Positions 1-12,800 of a DNA stretch of 64,000 nucleotides are shown here, in pieces. Location: contig OX442425.1 of the NCBI GenBank assembly GCA_949361645.1, forward strand, positions 8,531,680-8,595,679. Reading direction: 5' to 3'. The stretch comes from Spongilla lacustris. Lineage: Eukaryota > Porifera > Demospongiae > Spongillida > Spongillidae. The position numbers were made by a program, and so were the translations under genes. The notes under the pieces were generated by a model that was given only the letters and a program-made list of their open reading frames with translations, was not told where the DNA came from and made no database searches. Each line of letters begins with the position of its first letter. The stretch's first letter is position 1.

Positions 1-939
1 ATAACTCTTGTCTCTCCCACGATAGAGCATCCTTGGAACTAACCCCATAGTAGTTGCCACAAAGCTTTGTTCTTGACATGGCCATAAGCACTGCTGCTCA
101 GGGGAAGGCTTGTTTTCATTCGAATATTTGTGTCTGCCAGTTGTGAGCAGTTCTTGGTCAATGTTATTAGGTGGAGATGAAGAGGAAAGGGAACACCATC
201 CTACCAGGATTAGGAGTGGACCACCCTGGAAGGGTGGGTGTATGTATATGTTTGTGTGTGCTATGTCCCACGGATATGTTGCCGAGTTATCTATACAGGT
301 GTGATGTTGTGCTTGCTATCCCCTCCTTTGCTCGTCCTCTTCCCTCCTGTCTCATCCTCTCATCTCCCTTCACTTCTCCATTCCCCTCCTCCCACCTTTC
401 TCTTCTCCTTCCCCCCTCCCTTTCCCTTCTCTCCCCCTTCACTTCTCCATTCCCATCCTCCCTTCCTCTCCCCCTTTTCTCCCTTCCCATCCTCCCTTCC
501 CCTCCTCCCTTCACCTCCCATCCTCCCTTCCCCTCCTCCCTTCACCTCCCATCCTCCCTTCCCCTCCTCCCTTCACCTCCCATCCTCCCTTCCCCTCCTC
601 CCTTCACCTCCCATCCTCCCTTCCCCTCCTCCCTTCACCTCCCATCCTCCCTTCCCCTCCTCCCTTCACCTCCCATCCTCCCTTCACCTCCCATCCTCCC
701 TTCACCTCCCATCCTCCCTTCCCCTCCTCCTTTCACCTCCTCCCCCTCCCTCCCCTTTCTCTTCTTCCTTCCCTTCCTCTCCCCCTTCTTTCTCCCTTCT
801 CATCCTCCCTCTCCTCTCCCCCTTCTCTTCTTCCTTCCCATCCACTCATTCCATCCTCCCTTCCTCTCCTCTCCCCTTCTCTTCTCCCATCCCCTCCTCC
901 CTTCACTTCCCATCCTCCTCCCTCACAGCTGGATATAAT
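1..939. repeat. Gene-free start with long polypyrimidine minisatellite
   Basis: From about 330 to 925 the + strand is almost pure C/T, built from imperfect units of about 30 bases that read like CCATCCTCCCTTCCCCTCCT. The long open frames across it (Ser/Pro/Leu-rich on +, Gly/Glu/Arg-rich on -) are artefacts of low complexity. Bases 1-330 show no convincing exon. A CACAG acceptor-like site at about 928 follows the pyrimidine tract, so this could be the last intron of a gene entering from the left, but the short frame after it (938-1183) matches nothing I know. Confidence 0.75.
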
Positions 940-1481
940 GGACATACAGTTTGGCCATGATGGTAGACCTATTCTGTGCTGTACTCAGTGGTGGTCCTTT
1001 TGCACACCACTTATGAAAATGGCAAGCAATCTGGTAAGCATCTTTGGTGTGAATGGCCAATTGCTACAGACATTTAAGGTGATTATTCTAGATGCCTTTG
1101 CTACTGGCTTTGGAGAATGCATGCATACCTTCAGTCAAGAGAAGAGGGCTTTGAATCATTTGAGGATGTTCCTTCACTACTAATACCTCCTCTCCTCCAC
1201 TACTACTTCTTTTATAGGGGTACCCTCGCCTTTCAAAATAACCTGGCTGAGAGACTGGGTGTTGCTCACATGCCAGTTCAGATACTTAGCTGTTTTTAAA
1301 AAAAGAAAGAAGTTGTTTGATTATTATGTGATTTAATGATGATAGCAAGTGAGCAGATCAAACTGTCTTATTCTACATACATGTGCTGCACTATATTATA
1401 TTCCAAGATTGCCCTTCTTTCTTTCTTTGCTCTCATGCATGCAACGTGTAAGTAGGAACCCGCCGGGGAAAAAAAGTGAAA
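940..1481. other. Gene-free stretch, nothing recognised
   Basis: Ordinary mixed-composition sequence with stops in all frames apart from two short frames without recognisable motifs. It may hold the 3' UTR of a gene that lies mostly upstream of the window. No repeat or RNA gene was seen. Confidence 0.5.
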
Positions 1482-1766
1482 CAAGATATAAAAATTTAAT
1501 TAAAATAAAATTGGTGATGTAGGATTTGTAGACAGCACTTGAGTAAAATGTAAGGAAACAAGGAATTACGGATATTATGCATTCATTAAATTATAAATAT
1601 TACAGACTTACATTTTACCTGCCTGAAATTCTGTGCAGTAGGTATGTAATATTTATATTGCATAATATCCGTAATTCCTTGTTTCCTTAAGGTCTTACTT
1701 TTTACTCAAGTGCTGTCTACAAATCCTACATCACCAATTTTATTTTAATTAAATTTTTATATCTTG
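1482..1766. mobile_element. Palindromic MITE-like element
   Basis: The ends are near-perfect inverted repeats of about 100 bp. The left arm starts CAAGATATAAAAATTTAATT at 1482 and the right arm ends with its reverse complement at 1766. The arms meet around a short loop near 1590-1650, so the whole unit of about 285 bp could fold into one hairpin. There is no coding frame. This is the usual form of a non-autonomous foldback or MITE insertion; I could not define a clear target-site duplication. It sits 45 bp upstream of the intronless phosphatase frame, so it overlaps or adjoins that gene's promoter. Confidence 0.8.
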
Positions 1767-1811
1767 TAAGGTTAAGGAATTCTATACAGTGTTAATTGCG
1801 TCACACCGTAT

Positions 1812-2651
1812 ATGGCAGGTTTAATATCCCGGGCAGTTCGACGCGTCAAATCACTTTTCTTCCCTGTTAGAACCACTACCGCAGCCACCGCTGACCAGCG
1901 AGGTCCGTACGGTTTGCCATTACCGGCTCGAAGGCACCAGGTTATCACAGAAGACGAGCTTGCCCACAGGCGCCTTGTTGTCATAGGGGACGTTCACGGC
2001 TGCTACGACGAGTTGGTGGAGCTGCTGGACAAATGTCAAGCACGTGACGGTAACAGCTGCTTGACTGTTTTTGTCGGCGACCTCGTCAACAAAGGTCCCA
2101 GGAGCGCGGACGTTGTTAAACTTGTCAGAAGTATATCCGCTTACTGTGTGAGGGGCAACCACGACGAGGTGGCGTTACGCGAGTGGCAGCTGCACCGAGA
2201 AGAAGGCTTGCAGCTGCAGACAAAATTCGAATGGCTGGCCGAGCTGTCGAAAGACGATTTGGATTGGATGTTTGCCCTCCCATACACGATAACTATTCCA
2301 TCTCTCCAAACGATTATCGTGCACGCTGGTCTTGTACCAGGGGTACCCGTCGAGGAGCAGGACTTGGGTTACATCATCCACGCACGTGATCTAAAGTTTG
2401 ACCCTAGCAGCTCAAAGTGGGTAGGGAGCAGGAAGGCTTCGCCAGGCACAAAGCCGTGGGCGAGTGTGTGGGCAGGACCGCAGCACGTCTACTTCGGACA
2501 TGACGCCGCAAGACTATTTCAGGACTATGAACACGCCACTGGGCTCGATACAGGGTGCGTCTATGGGGGCTCGCTAACTGCGGTCTTTCCAGAGGACAAC
2601 CGTAAAATAATACAAGTCAAATCCCATGCCGTTTATAGAAAGGTAGAGTGA
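1812..2651 (+). CDS. ApaH-like phosphatase, intronless
   Basis: 279-residue metallophosphatase of the PPP superfamily. Visible metal-binding motifs are GDVHG (59-63), GDLVNKGP (89-96), RGNHDE (114-119) and HAGL (171-174). The KGP in the second motif, where Ser/Thr phosphatases have DRG, is the mark of the ApaH-like (ALPH) group related to bacterial diadenosine-tetraphosphatase; some eukaryotic members remove mRNA caps (trypanosome ALPH1). Late motifs around YFGHDAA and LDTGCVYGGSLTAV also fit ApaH. Residues 1-23 are basic and amphipathic without acids, which looks like a mitochondrial presequence (inference). The gene is one uninterrupted exon while all its neighbours are intron-rich, so a retrocopy or an ancient transfer is possible. 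The first ATG in the open frame was used; substrate is not predictable. Confidence 0.88.
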   Translation: MAGLISRAVRRVKSLFFPVRTTTAATADQRGPYGLPLPARRHQVITEDELAHRRLVVIGDVHGCYDELVELLDKCQARDGNSCLTVFVGDLVNKGPRSADVVKLVRSISAYCVRGNHDEVALREWQLHREEGLQLQTKFEWLAELSKDDLDWMFALPYTITIPSLQTIIVHAGLVPGVPVEEQDLGYIIHARDLKFDPSSSKWVGSRKASPGTKPWASVWAGPQHVYFGHDAARLFQDYEHATGLDTGCVYGGSLTAVFPEDNRKIIQVKSHAVYRKVE

Positions 2652-2871
2652 AGATCATGAATGTTTATTTATTTTATGCATATATTATGTAAATGGATTT
2701 ATTTAACTGTGTACATACATCAGTGTAAGGATGCACATACTAGTAGTGTGTGGCTCTGGCATGTGGGTCACACCACACTGGTGACAGCAACATGAGTGGC
2801 TTCACACACACCCAATTGGGTGTGAGGTTTAAGAAATATTATGTTTACTCCAAAATTACTAAAGAATGACA
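2652..2871. other. Convergent 3' UTR interval
   Basis: AT-rich spacer between the stop codon of the phosphatase on + and the stop codon of the gene on -. TTTATTT at about 2663 gives an AATAAA-like signal on the - strand. Nothing else seen. Confidence 0.5.
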
Positions 2872-3608
2872 TTAGCTTTTTGACTCAGACACATCCAGTA
2901 CCGGTGCATACAAGTCCCCAGGCTGTACAATCGTTATTAACATGGGAACATTGATCTTCCAGAATCCAGTCGGAGTTAATATCATCTGGATATCTCAAGC
3001 CAGTTCTACTTCGGCCCTACCATAAAGAGCATTACAGTTACGTTTCGAACATAGATATCATCATAATTACTGTGTGCGGGTCTTCTGCGCTTCCAGCTGA
3101 CAGCAGTATTGCCTGTCATAATATTAGAACGTGCAGGAAAAAATTATAGATAAAAAACACAGAGCATTTCACCTTTAGTCGAGCGGCACGACGTAATCCC
3201 GTCCTGCCTTCTTTTGCTGGACTCGATGAATGCACGTTTGAACACCTTGCAAGCCTCCTGAAGCGACATCGTTATAGCACCGCTGCTGTCAGGCGCACCA
3301 CGTGACCTTAAATAATGACCGTGCGAGGTTCCTGACGAGCAGTCGCACGTACATTTTAGATCGGCTGCGAAGACCAACTCTTCACTATCTGGTTCGCACA
3401 AACACACATCAGGTTCACAACGCCCCGCGGGCACCGCGCCTGTTTTCTTGGCTGGACAGTACGTGGATAAGAACTTGGTCCACAATTCGTCGATGTTGTT
3501 ATCTTCGGAGCCGCTAGGGCGGGATGGATACGCGGACGTGTGGTCAGAATAGTCTAAAGATTTCCCCTCTGCCTCCTGTAACGGATACCACTGGCCTGTT
3601 GTTGACAT
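2872..3608 (-). CDS. Unrecognised three-exon gene, 191 aa
   Basis: I do not recognise the family. Reading on the - strand, exon 1 is 3608-3173 (donor AAAG|GTGAAA, phase 1), exon 2 is 3096-3071 and exon 3 is 2985-2872; phases agree throughout. The product has an acidic N-terminal half, a Cys-rich stretch (CEPDVCLCEP, then KCTCDCSSG, about residues 62-92), a helix-like EACKVFKRAFIESSKRR (about 121-137), and a C-terminal block with ILTPTGFWKINVPML and QPGDLYAPVLD, which looks like the most conserved part. There is no signal peptide. The start lies only 83 bp from the MMS19 start on the other strand. The small middle exon (26 bp) is the least certain part of the model. Confidence 0.55.
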
Positions 3609-3691
3609 GTGGTAGCTAGTTGCTAAGGGGAGAGGTACGCAATGAATCCTGATTCCATTCCTGCATGCGAATCGGAATCAGACGAGACCGC
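3609..3691. promoter_or_regulatory. Probable bidirectional promoter, MMS19 / unknown gene
   Basis: Only 83 bp separate the two divergent start codons. There is no TATA box. A promoter shared by both genes is the simplest reading; the transcription starts cannot be placed from sequence and may lie inside the annotated 5' ends. Confidence 0.45.
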
Positions 3692-5091
3692 ATGGCTGAA
3701 TTTGAGCTCTGTCAAGAGTTTGTCGAAGGGAGCTCACGTCCCGAAGCCCCACTGTTGCTGGCCAAAGGTACTACCGTCTTCGTGGATGTACTAATCCATG
3801 ATGGCGTGCACGTTGGCTAGGAATCAAGTCCAAAACAAGTGACTTGCTCAGTGTGGTAGAAAGTCTTGGGTAAGAAATTAAATTGAATTCCCTTTCCAAA
3901 TCCTACGCTCACGTGACCACCTCTGCCAGGGTATATCTCACCAGTACAGTCACAAGGACACGTTGCCGGGCAACAGAGCTTCTCTCGGACGTCCTCTGCA
4001 ATGTTTGCACGCTGACCACTACAAGTGTGCTGCCCCAGCAAGATGGTACGGTGGGGGTGGGGGAGTGGCAAGGGGTTGCAGACCCCTCTTTGGGGGGCAG
4101 TGTGTAAATCACCAAGGTTCCCTTCCCTACCAACAGTCCACTACCTGGTCACCTTCTACTGTGCCCGCATGTGTGAGAGGACGGAGCTCCACCCACCTGT
4201 CCTGAAGGGGCTGCACGCCATGGTACGTGTGTGTGTGTGTGTGTGTTTTGTCATGGTGATGGTCATGTGGGGGTTAACCCCTTGTGCTCAGGTGATCACG
4301 CAGGACCTGCATGATGATGTCATCACCACCATAGCCCAGACCATGCTCAGGGAGGTGCACGTTCAGGTATGGCTTCCTCCTCCCCAGTCCTTTGACCTAC
4401 GTGCATACACGGGTTTTTTTTAGTCTATGGGTCAAGCCGTACGAAGGATGGTATTTGAGATGGTACAGATGTTCTTGTTCAAGTACACCACAGGTATGGC
4501 CTTATGCCATGGTTTAACCCTTTATTTTTAGCCCTTTATTCTTAATTCCCTTTATTCTTGGTTTAACCCTTTATTCTTGGTTTAACCCGTTATTCTTGGT
4601 TAACTTCTTACCTTCACAGTGGTCCAAAGGATGGGTACGGAGTTTGTACTTGGGGTCATAAAAGCTGTGGATGGAGAAAAGGTAGAGAAGGGGAGGGGAT
4701 GTGGAGAGGAGGGGAGGGGATGTGGAAAGGTGGGGAGGGGATGGGTGTGGAGAGGAGGGGAGGGATATGGAGGGGATGGATATGGAGGGGATGGAGGGAG
4801 GGGAATCAGTAGAGGAAAATAGGAAGGTGTAGTTAGATGTTAGGGGTAGGGCTACATGTCCCCCCCTCCTGTCCCCCCCCCATGGCTTGCATGCCCCCCC
4901 CCCCCCCCATGGCTTACATGCCCCCCCCCATGGCTTACATGTCCCCCCCCCCCCCATGGCTTACATGTCCCCCCCCCCCCCCCCCATGGCTTGCATGCCC
5001 CCCCCATGGCTTACATGCCCCCCCCCCCATGGCTTACATGTCCCCCCCCCCCCCCCCCCCATGGCTTACATGCCCCCCCCATGGCTTGCAT

Positions 5092-5126
<35 letters not shown>

Positions 5127-6746
5127 ATGGCTTGCATGCCCCCCCCCCCCCCCCCCCCCCCTATGGCTTACATGTCCCCCCCTCGCATGGCTTACATGTC
5201 TCTCTCCCTTCCCCCTCCCTCAGGATCCTAGAAACCTTACAGTTGTGTTCTCATGCATCCCTGTGCTTGCCCAACACCTGGAGCTGGGTGAGTGACCTGG
5301 TGTGTGCACATTAGTATACTGGTGTGTGCACATTAGTATACTGGTGTGTGCACATTAGTATACTAGTGTGTGCACATTAGTATACTGGTGTGTGCATATT
5401 AGTATACTGGTGTGTGTGCACATTAGTATACTGGTGTGTGTGTGTGTGTGCACATTTTCTAAATTGTGACCACATATTCAAGATTATAAATCAGTAACAA
5501 CTTATTTTATTCCTTGATAGGATTAAACATAACCTTTCTAGTGTGATTTTTGGAGGGTCATTAAACTATGGTTTAATTTTAATTAAACTACATGTACTTG
5601 AATAACATTTTATTGTCTTTAATTGAACCATTACACAACACTCCACGATATCGCTGTACACATGTACACACAATATTGCTTGCACACACGTGCACACTTG
5701 CTTTCTGTCTTGTGCTTCCCTACTCTCCCTCTTCCTCCTCCCCTTCCCTACTCTCCCTCTTCCTCCTCCCCCTTCCCTACTCTCTCTTCCTCCTCCCCTT
5801 CCCTACTCTCCCTCTTCCTCCTCCCCCTTCTCTACTCTCCCTCTTCCTCCTCCCCTTCCCTACTCTCCCTCTTCCTCCTCCCCTTCCCTACTCTCCCTCT
5901 TCCTCCTCCCCTTCCCTACTCTCCCTCTTCCTCCTCCCCTTCCCTACTCTCCCTCTTCCTCCTCCCCCTTCCCTACTCTCTCTTCCTCCTCCCCCTTCCC
6001 TACTCTCTCTTCCTCCTCCCCCTTCCCTACTCTCCCTCTTCCTCCTCCCCTTCCCTACTCTCCTCTTCCTCCTCCCCCTTACCTCTCAAGGTGTTCTCAC
6101 AGAGGACCTGTTTGAAGTCGTTGCTTGCTACTTTCCCATTGACTTTGTCCCTGTGAGTACTTAACCATGCCCTTTCTCCCTAACCACACCCTCTGTCCCT
6201 AACCACACCTCCCAACAGCCTCCTAATGATCCCTTCCCTGTCACACAAGACGATCTGGTTGGAGGGTTACGAAGATGCCTCACTGCCACACCTTCCTTTG
6301 CACAAGTCAGCACTCTCCCCTGCCCCCCTTGTGTGCCCCGCCCCCTTACATGCCCCGCCCCTTACAGTATTGCATTCCCTTGGTGCTGGAGAAGTTGTCC
6401 TCCGACCTCCATACTGCTAAAGTGGATGCTCTTCTCACACTGGTATGGGAGTATGGGGTATTTGGCATGGGGTTATGGTATGGGAGTATGGGGTTATAGT
6501 ATGGGATTTGGCATGGGGTTATAGTATGGGGTATTTGGCATGGGGTTATGGTATGGGATTGTGGGATGTTGTCATTGGAATGCTGAGTACCCCTCTACTG
6601 TGTGTACCTGCACACACCATGTACTGGCAGGCAGCTGGGGGGAGTGTCTTTGGGGAGGCGGGGCTAGCCCCTCATATTGAGCAGCTGTGGCCCTCCATCA
6701 GGAAAGAGGTAAGTAGAGGAGAGATGAAGGTACTTGTGCAGGCAGT

Positions 6747-6819
<73 letters not shown>

Positions 6820-9800
6820 TGTGTGTGTGTATGTGTGTGTGGTGTGCACACGTGTAGGTACTTCGTTCACACGACAAGGTCATACAGGTAAGGGCAGCTC
6901 AGGCCAATACACCTCCTTTGAACCAGCAGATGGACAGTACCTCTCAGATTTCCCATATATGGTTGTCTTCACATGAGAAGACATATTTACTTTAATAACC
7001 TTAATGGTTTTAGGAGATATGCATTGCTTTAAAATAATTAACTTTGAAATGTTTTATCTTTAACCCCACTTAGTGAAGATTACAAATAACCCATGAGAAC
7101 CTGAAATGGTTTGATGTGTGGCAGCCATTTTGAGTTGCAGCAATCAAACTAAAATGTAAACTGTTTACACTAACATACTGATGAACACTGTAGTTTAGAC
7201 TGCTGCGGTTGGAATGTTATGACTTATGTAGCCGTTCTTACAGTTAAATCAACTCAAAATGGCTCAGATTCTCAAGGGTTATCCGTAACTTTTAATATTG
7301 TGTCGACACTGGTTTAAAAAAAAAAACCCTTCTTGATACAATATCAGTTTTATACTACTTTATGGATTTGATGCAACTATGTTCACATAATTGCAGAGTA
7401 GCACATATTACGACAAGAATTACTTGCTTCCAGACTTTCCTGTTGTCTCCCCAACCAAACTTGACACTTTGTCCCAGTCTATTTGGTATCGATCGTTTTG
7501 CTGTGCAAACTGAAGTGGGGTTCAAGAAAAAACATTTCAAAGTTTATCTCCTAAACCATTAAGGTTATTAAAGTAATAAATGGTCAAATGTCTTCCCATA
7601 TGAAGACAACCGTATATGAGAAAGTTGCATGATATCCGAGAGGTGCTGTCCACCTGCCAGCTGCAAGGAGAGGTGTGTTGGCCCGCTTAGTGTGTGGTGA
7701 GGTCACCACCCATGTGTGGACAGGCTGCAGGTTTGGAGGCCATTAGGGCCATCACCAGGGGCTTGTGCTCCCCTCTCAGCCCCAGACCCAGCCAGCTCAT
7801 AGCACTGTGCCTAAGAGGTAGGCCCTCGCAGAACATTGCTCAGGGTGGGGGGCATTAGTGGGTGTGGTCTCCCCCCTTCCCCAGACCTCAAGAGAAACAT
7901 AGTGGAGTCGGAGTTAAAACTAATGTTATCCTCGTGTCAGCTGTTACTCGCGGTCGCCATGGCAGCTGACCCCGCCTGCGTGCTAGTGGTGCGTGAGGTG
8001 GTGCCCGTGCTGGTACAGCGCCTCTCCCAGAGCCAGCCTGCCCACAGGAGGGTCCTCCTGGAGATGGTCACCAGCTTTGCTGGAGTGGCACAACAGTTTG
8101 GCAACCAGGAAGGTATGGTGCCACGCCCTCCTTCCTCTCCAGCCACCCACACGTGGTGTAGCCCCGCCCCTCGGCTCCCACCGTGTAGCCACGCCCCTCT
8201 GACTCCACCCCCCTTCTCTGCAGTGGCCAGCCCTCTGGAGCCATATAAGGACATGTTACTGCACACCTTGCTGTCTGCTTTGGGTGGGGACCAATTAGAG
8301 TTGAAGGCACCAGCCTTGAGACTGGCCTCATGTGTGTTTTCTATGCTGTCAGGACCGGAGGTAGGGTGTGTGAGTTCTGATGGGGCAGCTCTGCCATCTC
8401 ATACATGTCCAATGGACTCCATAGCTGCAGGCCTGTGTTCAGTGTGCGTACGAGCTAGCTGTGAACAGCAGCGATCCACAGCTGAGGTGAGGGGTGTGGT
8501 CATGGTGTAATGGTGTTATTTGTGCCTATGTGATGGTGTAGGTGGTAGTGTGGGGAGGAGGTGTAGATGGGAGTTGGTACATTTTGTTAGAGGTGCTTAC
8601 TTAGAAGATTCATGTTCAGAGCATTTGTGGGTGCCATATTTGGGTGTGTGTGGAGGTATCACCTGGTCACCATGGAGACATGCATATGTGTGAAAAAGGG
8701 CGAAGTGTTATGGTATGAAGGGAAGGGAAGGGCCATGGGGATGGGTGTGAGGGGGCCATGGGGATGGGTGTGAGGGGGCCATGGGGATGGGTGTGAGGGG
8801 CCATGGGGATGGGTATGAGGGGGCCATGGGGATGGGTGTGAGGGGCCATGGGGATGGGTGTGAGGGGGCCATGGGGATGGGTGTGAGGGGGCCATGGGGA
8901 CGGGTGTGAGGGGCCATGGGGATGGGCAAGAGGAAGCATTGTATATTGCTATAGAGCTCCTAAACATGGGCTACCTTGCAATGATGGATGGTACCCTATG
9001 GTGGCCCTTGACAACAGCAGGGTGGCCCTTGACAACAGCAGGGTGGCCTAATGTAGTATGCCTAGACCAGCAATGGAAGGGCATAAGGCCTCTGGGAGGG
9101 TGCTTTGATCATGGAGTGAACCTCATGTTATGTAATATTCATTATGGTCATCTTTCATGTCAGCATAAATTCCTAACATTCCAATAACAATGGTTTGTTT
9201 TTACTGCCAATGGCCCCATAACAGAGCAAGTTGTGTGTGTGTAGGGGAGGTGGTGTGTAGGGGAGGTGGTGTGTAGGGGAGGTGGTGTGTGTAGGGGGAG
9301 GTGGTGTGTGTAGGGGGAGGTGGTGTGTGTAGGGGAGGTGGTGTGTGTAGGGGAGGTGGTGTATAGGGGGAGGTGGTGTGTGTAGGGGAGGTGGTGTGTG
9401 TAGGGGGAGGTGGTGTGTGTAGGGGGAGGTGGTGTGTGTAGGGGAGGTGGTGTGTGTAGGGGAGGTGGTGTGTGTAGGGGAGGTGGTGTATAGGGGGAGG
9501 TGGTGTGTGTAGGGGAGGTGGTGTGTGTAGGGGAGGTGGTGTATAGGGGGAGGTGGTGTGTGTAGGGGAGGTGGTGTGTGTAGGGGAGGTGGTGTGTGTA
9601 GGGGGAGATTGTGTGTGTATGGGAGGTGGTGTGTAGGGGAGGTGGTGTGTGTGTAGGGGGAGGTGGTGTGTGTAGGGGAGGTGGTGTGTGTAGGGGGAGA
9701 TTGTGTGTGTATGGGAGGTGGTGTATAGGGGAGGTGGTGTGTGTGTAGGGGGAGGTGGTGTGTGTAGGGGAGGTGGTGTGTGTAGGGGGAGGTTGTGTGT

Positions 9801-12800
9801 GTGTGTGTGTGTGTAGGGGGAGGTGATGTGTGTTTAATGTGTGTGTAGGGGGAGGAGGTTGAAATAGTTGGCCTTGTTAGCCAGTACATGTATGATAGTC
9901 CATTGATCTCTGCCAGGTATGAGAGAAGATTCACGTTATGTGAGCTTTGTGGGGCCATGTTTGGGTATGTAACTGATATTCACCAGTCTGTCACCATGCC
10001 TTGAGTGATGGAGGTGTGGGAAGGGGAGTGTGATTGAGGTGTGGGAAGGGGAGGGGATGGAGGTGTGGGAAGGGGAGGGGATGGAGGTGTGGGAAGGGGA
10101 GGGGATGGAGGTGTGGGAAGGGGAGGGGGTGAAGGTGTGGGAGGGGAGGATGGGAGTTTCAATTGTGTATGCTATAGGTTAAGGGTTGTGTACAAAGGGG
10201 GTGTGGCTGACAGAAGGAACATGGGGAACACTGTTATACAACGTAGGCATGTGTCATTGGGCTGGTGAGAGCAGTGAGGAATGGGGAGGAGAAGTGGGCG
10301 TGTCCTAATGCTTGCTTCCTCACAGGGGTGAAGCCAGAGGTGTGCTCAGGTTGGTGGTGAAGCGTCTGGACGCTAATGTTGTAATGGCTCTGGTGTCCCC
10401 TCTGCTGATGGGGATAGACACCTACAAAGGTACACAGAAGCCACACCCTGTAGACCACAAGATGTTTATAGAGGTGTTGGGTGTCTGGTGTGGTGAGCAG
10501 AAATAATGTGAGGAGGTGTGAGTGTGTGGAGGGGTTAAGTGTGTGTGTGTGTGTGGAGGGGTTAAGTGTGTGGGTGTGAGGAGGGTTAAGTGTGTGGGTG
10601 TGTGTAGGGGTTAAGTGTGTGGGTGTGTGTAGGGGTTAAGTGTGTGGAGGGTGCTGGGTGTATGGAGGGTGTCTTGTCATAAATGTGTTTTTAGGCTCTG
10701 CTGAAAATTTCTCTTCCACTACATGCACACAAATGTGCTGCACACACACACACATACACACACACACACACACATACACCCCCCCCACACACACACAGCT
10801 GGGGAAAGAGCCATGTCATTGCTAGCTGTACTCTCCCACCAACAAGAGGTGTTGGTTGCCATGGTACCCAGCCTTTTGGCAGCATTGGAGAAGCCTCAAA
10901 CCCTCCAAAGTGCAGTGTACCTGTGTGGTGCTGTGAGGGAGGTGGTGGAGGGTGAGTGTACCTGTGTGGTGCTGTGAGGGAGGTGGTGGAGAGTGAGTGT
11001 ACCTGTGTGGTGCTGTGAGGGAGGTGGTGGAGGGTGAGTGTACCTGTGTGGTGCTGTGAGGGAGGTGGTGGAGGGTGAGTGTACCTGTGTGGTGCTGTGA
11101 GGGAGGTGGTGGAGGGTGAGTGTACCTATGTGGTGCTGTGAGGGAGGTGGTGGAGGGTGAGTGTACCTATGTGGTGCTGTGAGGGAGGTGGTGGAGGGTG
11201 AGTGTACCTGTGTGGTGCTGTGAGGGAGGTGGTGGAGGGTGAGTGTACCTATGTGGTGCTGTGAGGGAGGTGGTGGAGGGTGAGTGTACCTATGTGGTGC
11301 TGTGAGGGAGGTGGTGGAGGGTGAGTGTACCTGTGTGGTGCTGTGAGGGAGGTGGTGGAGGGTGAGTGTACCTGTGTGGTGCTGTGAGGGAGGTGGTGGA
11401 GGATGAGTGTACCTGTGTGGTGCTGTGAGGGAGGTGGGATCTCTCCCTCCCTGGGCCATCTCTCCCTCCCTGGGGATTATGGAGTCACTAACACCTGTAC
11501 ACTTTGTGGAATGTGCCCAACTGTCATATCTAGTTCCATTGCTTGACCACTGCCCAATGATTATCAGTTGTGAATACACTTTTAGTAGCCTTGAGGTTGG
11601 CATATATGGGCAGGCAGCTTGAACCTCAAATGTGGTCAAAAGTTCAGTATTTTACTGAATGGTTTACTGAACTTTTACCCATATCCCGGCCTAAAGTTGT
11701 ACAGCAGAACGCAGAACGTAACAGATTTAGCATCCCATGAACAACAGTCACAGGACCATTAGCAAAGTTACTTTCTGTTTGACCTCCACCTCCACTTTCA
11801 ACTCTGTCATTGTGAAACTACTCACAGCAACATGTCATAAATCACCACTTTGTGGGAGATGTACGAACATTTAGAAGCATGCAAATTCCTATTCAAAAAT
11901 GCATCATGGTCCAAGACTGCCGCATACATATGTACACACACCACACACACCACACACACACACACACACACCACACACACACACACCACACACACACACA
12001 CCACACACACCACACATACACACACACCACACACACATACCACACACACACACACACACACACCACACACACACCACACATACACACACACCACACACAC
12101 ACACCACACACACACACACACACCACACACACACCACACACACACACCACACACACACACCACACACACACACCACACACACACACCACACACACACACC
12201 ACACATACACACACCACACATACACACACACACCACACACACACCACACACACACCACACACACACACACACACACCACACACACACCACACACACCACA
12301 CACCACACACACACACCACACGCACACACCACACACACCACACATACACACACACCACACACACACACACACACACACCACACACACACACACCACACAC
12401 ACACACACCACACACACACACACCACACACACACACACCACACACACACACACCACACACACACCACACATACACACACACCACACATACACACACACAC
12501 ACCACACACACACACCACACACACCACACACACCACACCACACACACACACACCACACACACACCACACACACACCACACATACACACACACCCCACACA
12601 CACCACACACACACACCACACACACACACACACCACACACACACACACCACACACACACACACCACACACACACACACCACCACACACACACCACACACA
12701 CACACACACACACCACACACACACACACACCACACACACACACACCACACACACACACACCACACACACACACACACCACACACACACACACACCACACA

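Noticed and set aside
171..960. 255- and 240-codon open frames on +
   Set aside because: They consist only of Ser/Pro/Leu from a polypyrimidine minisatellite.
3302..3517. Frame on + opposite the unknown gene
   Set aside because: Shadow of the longer, better supported frame on -.
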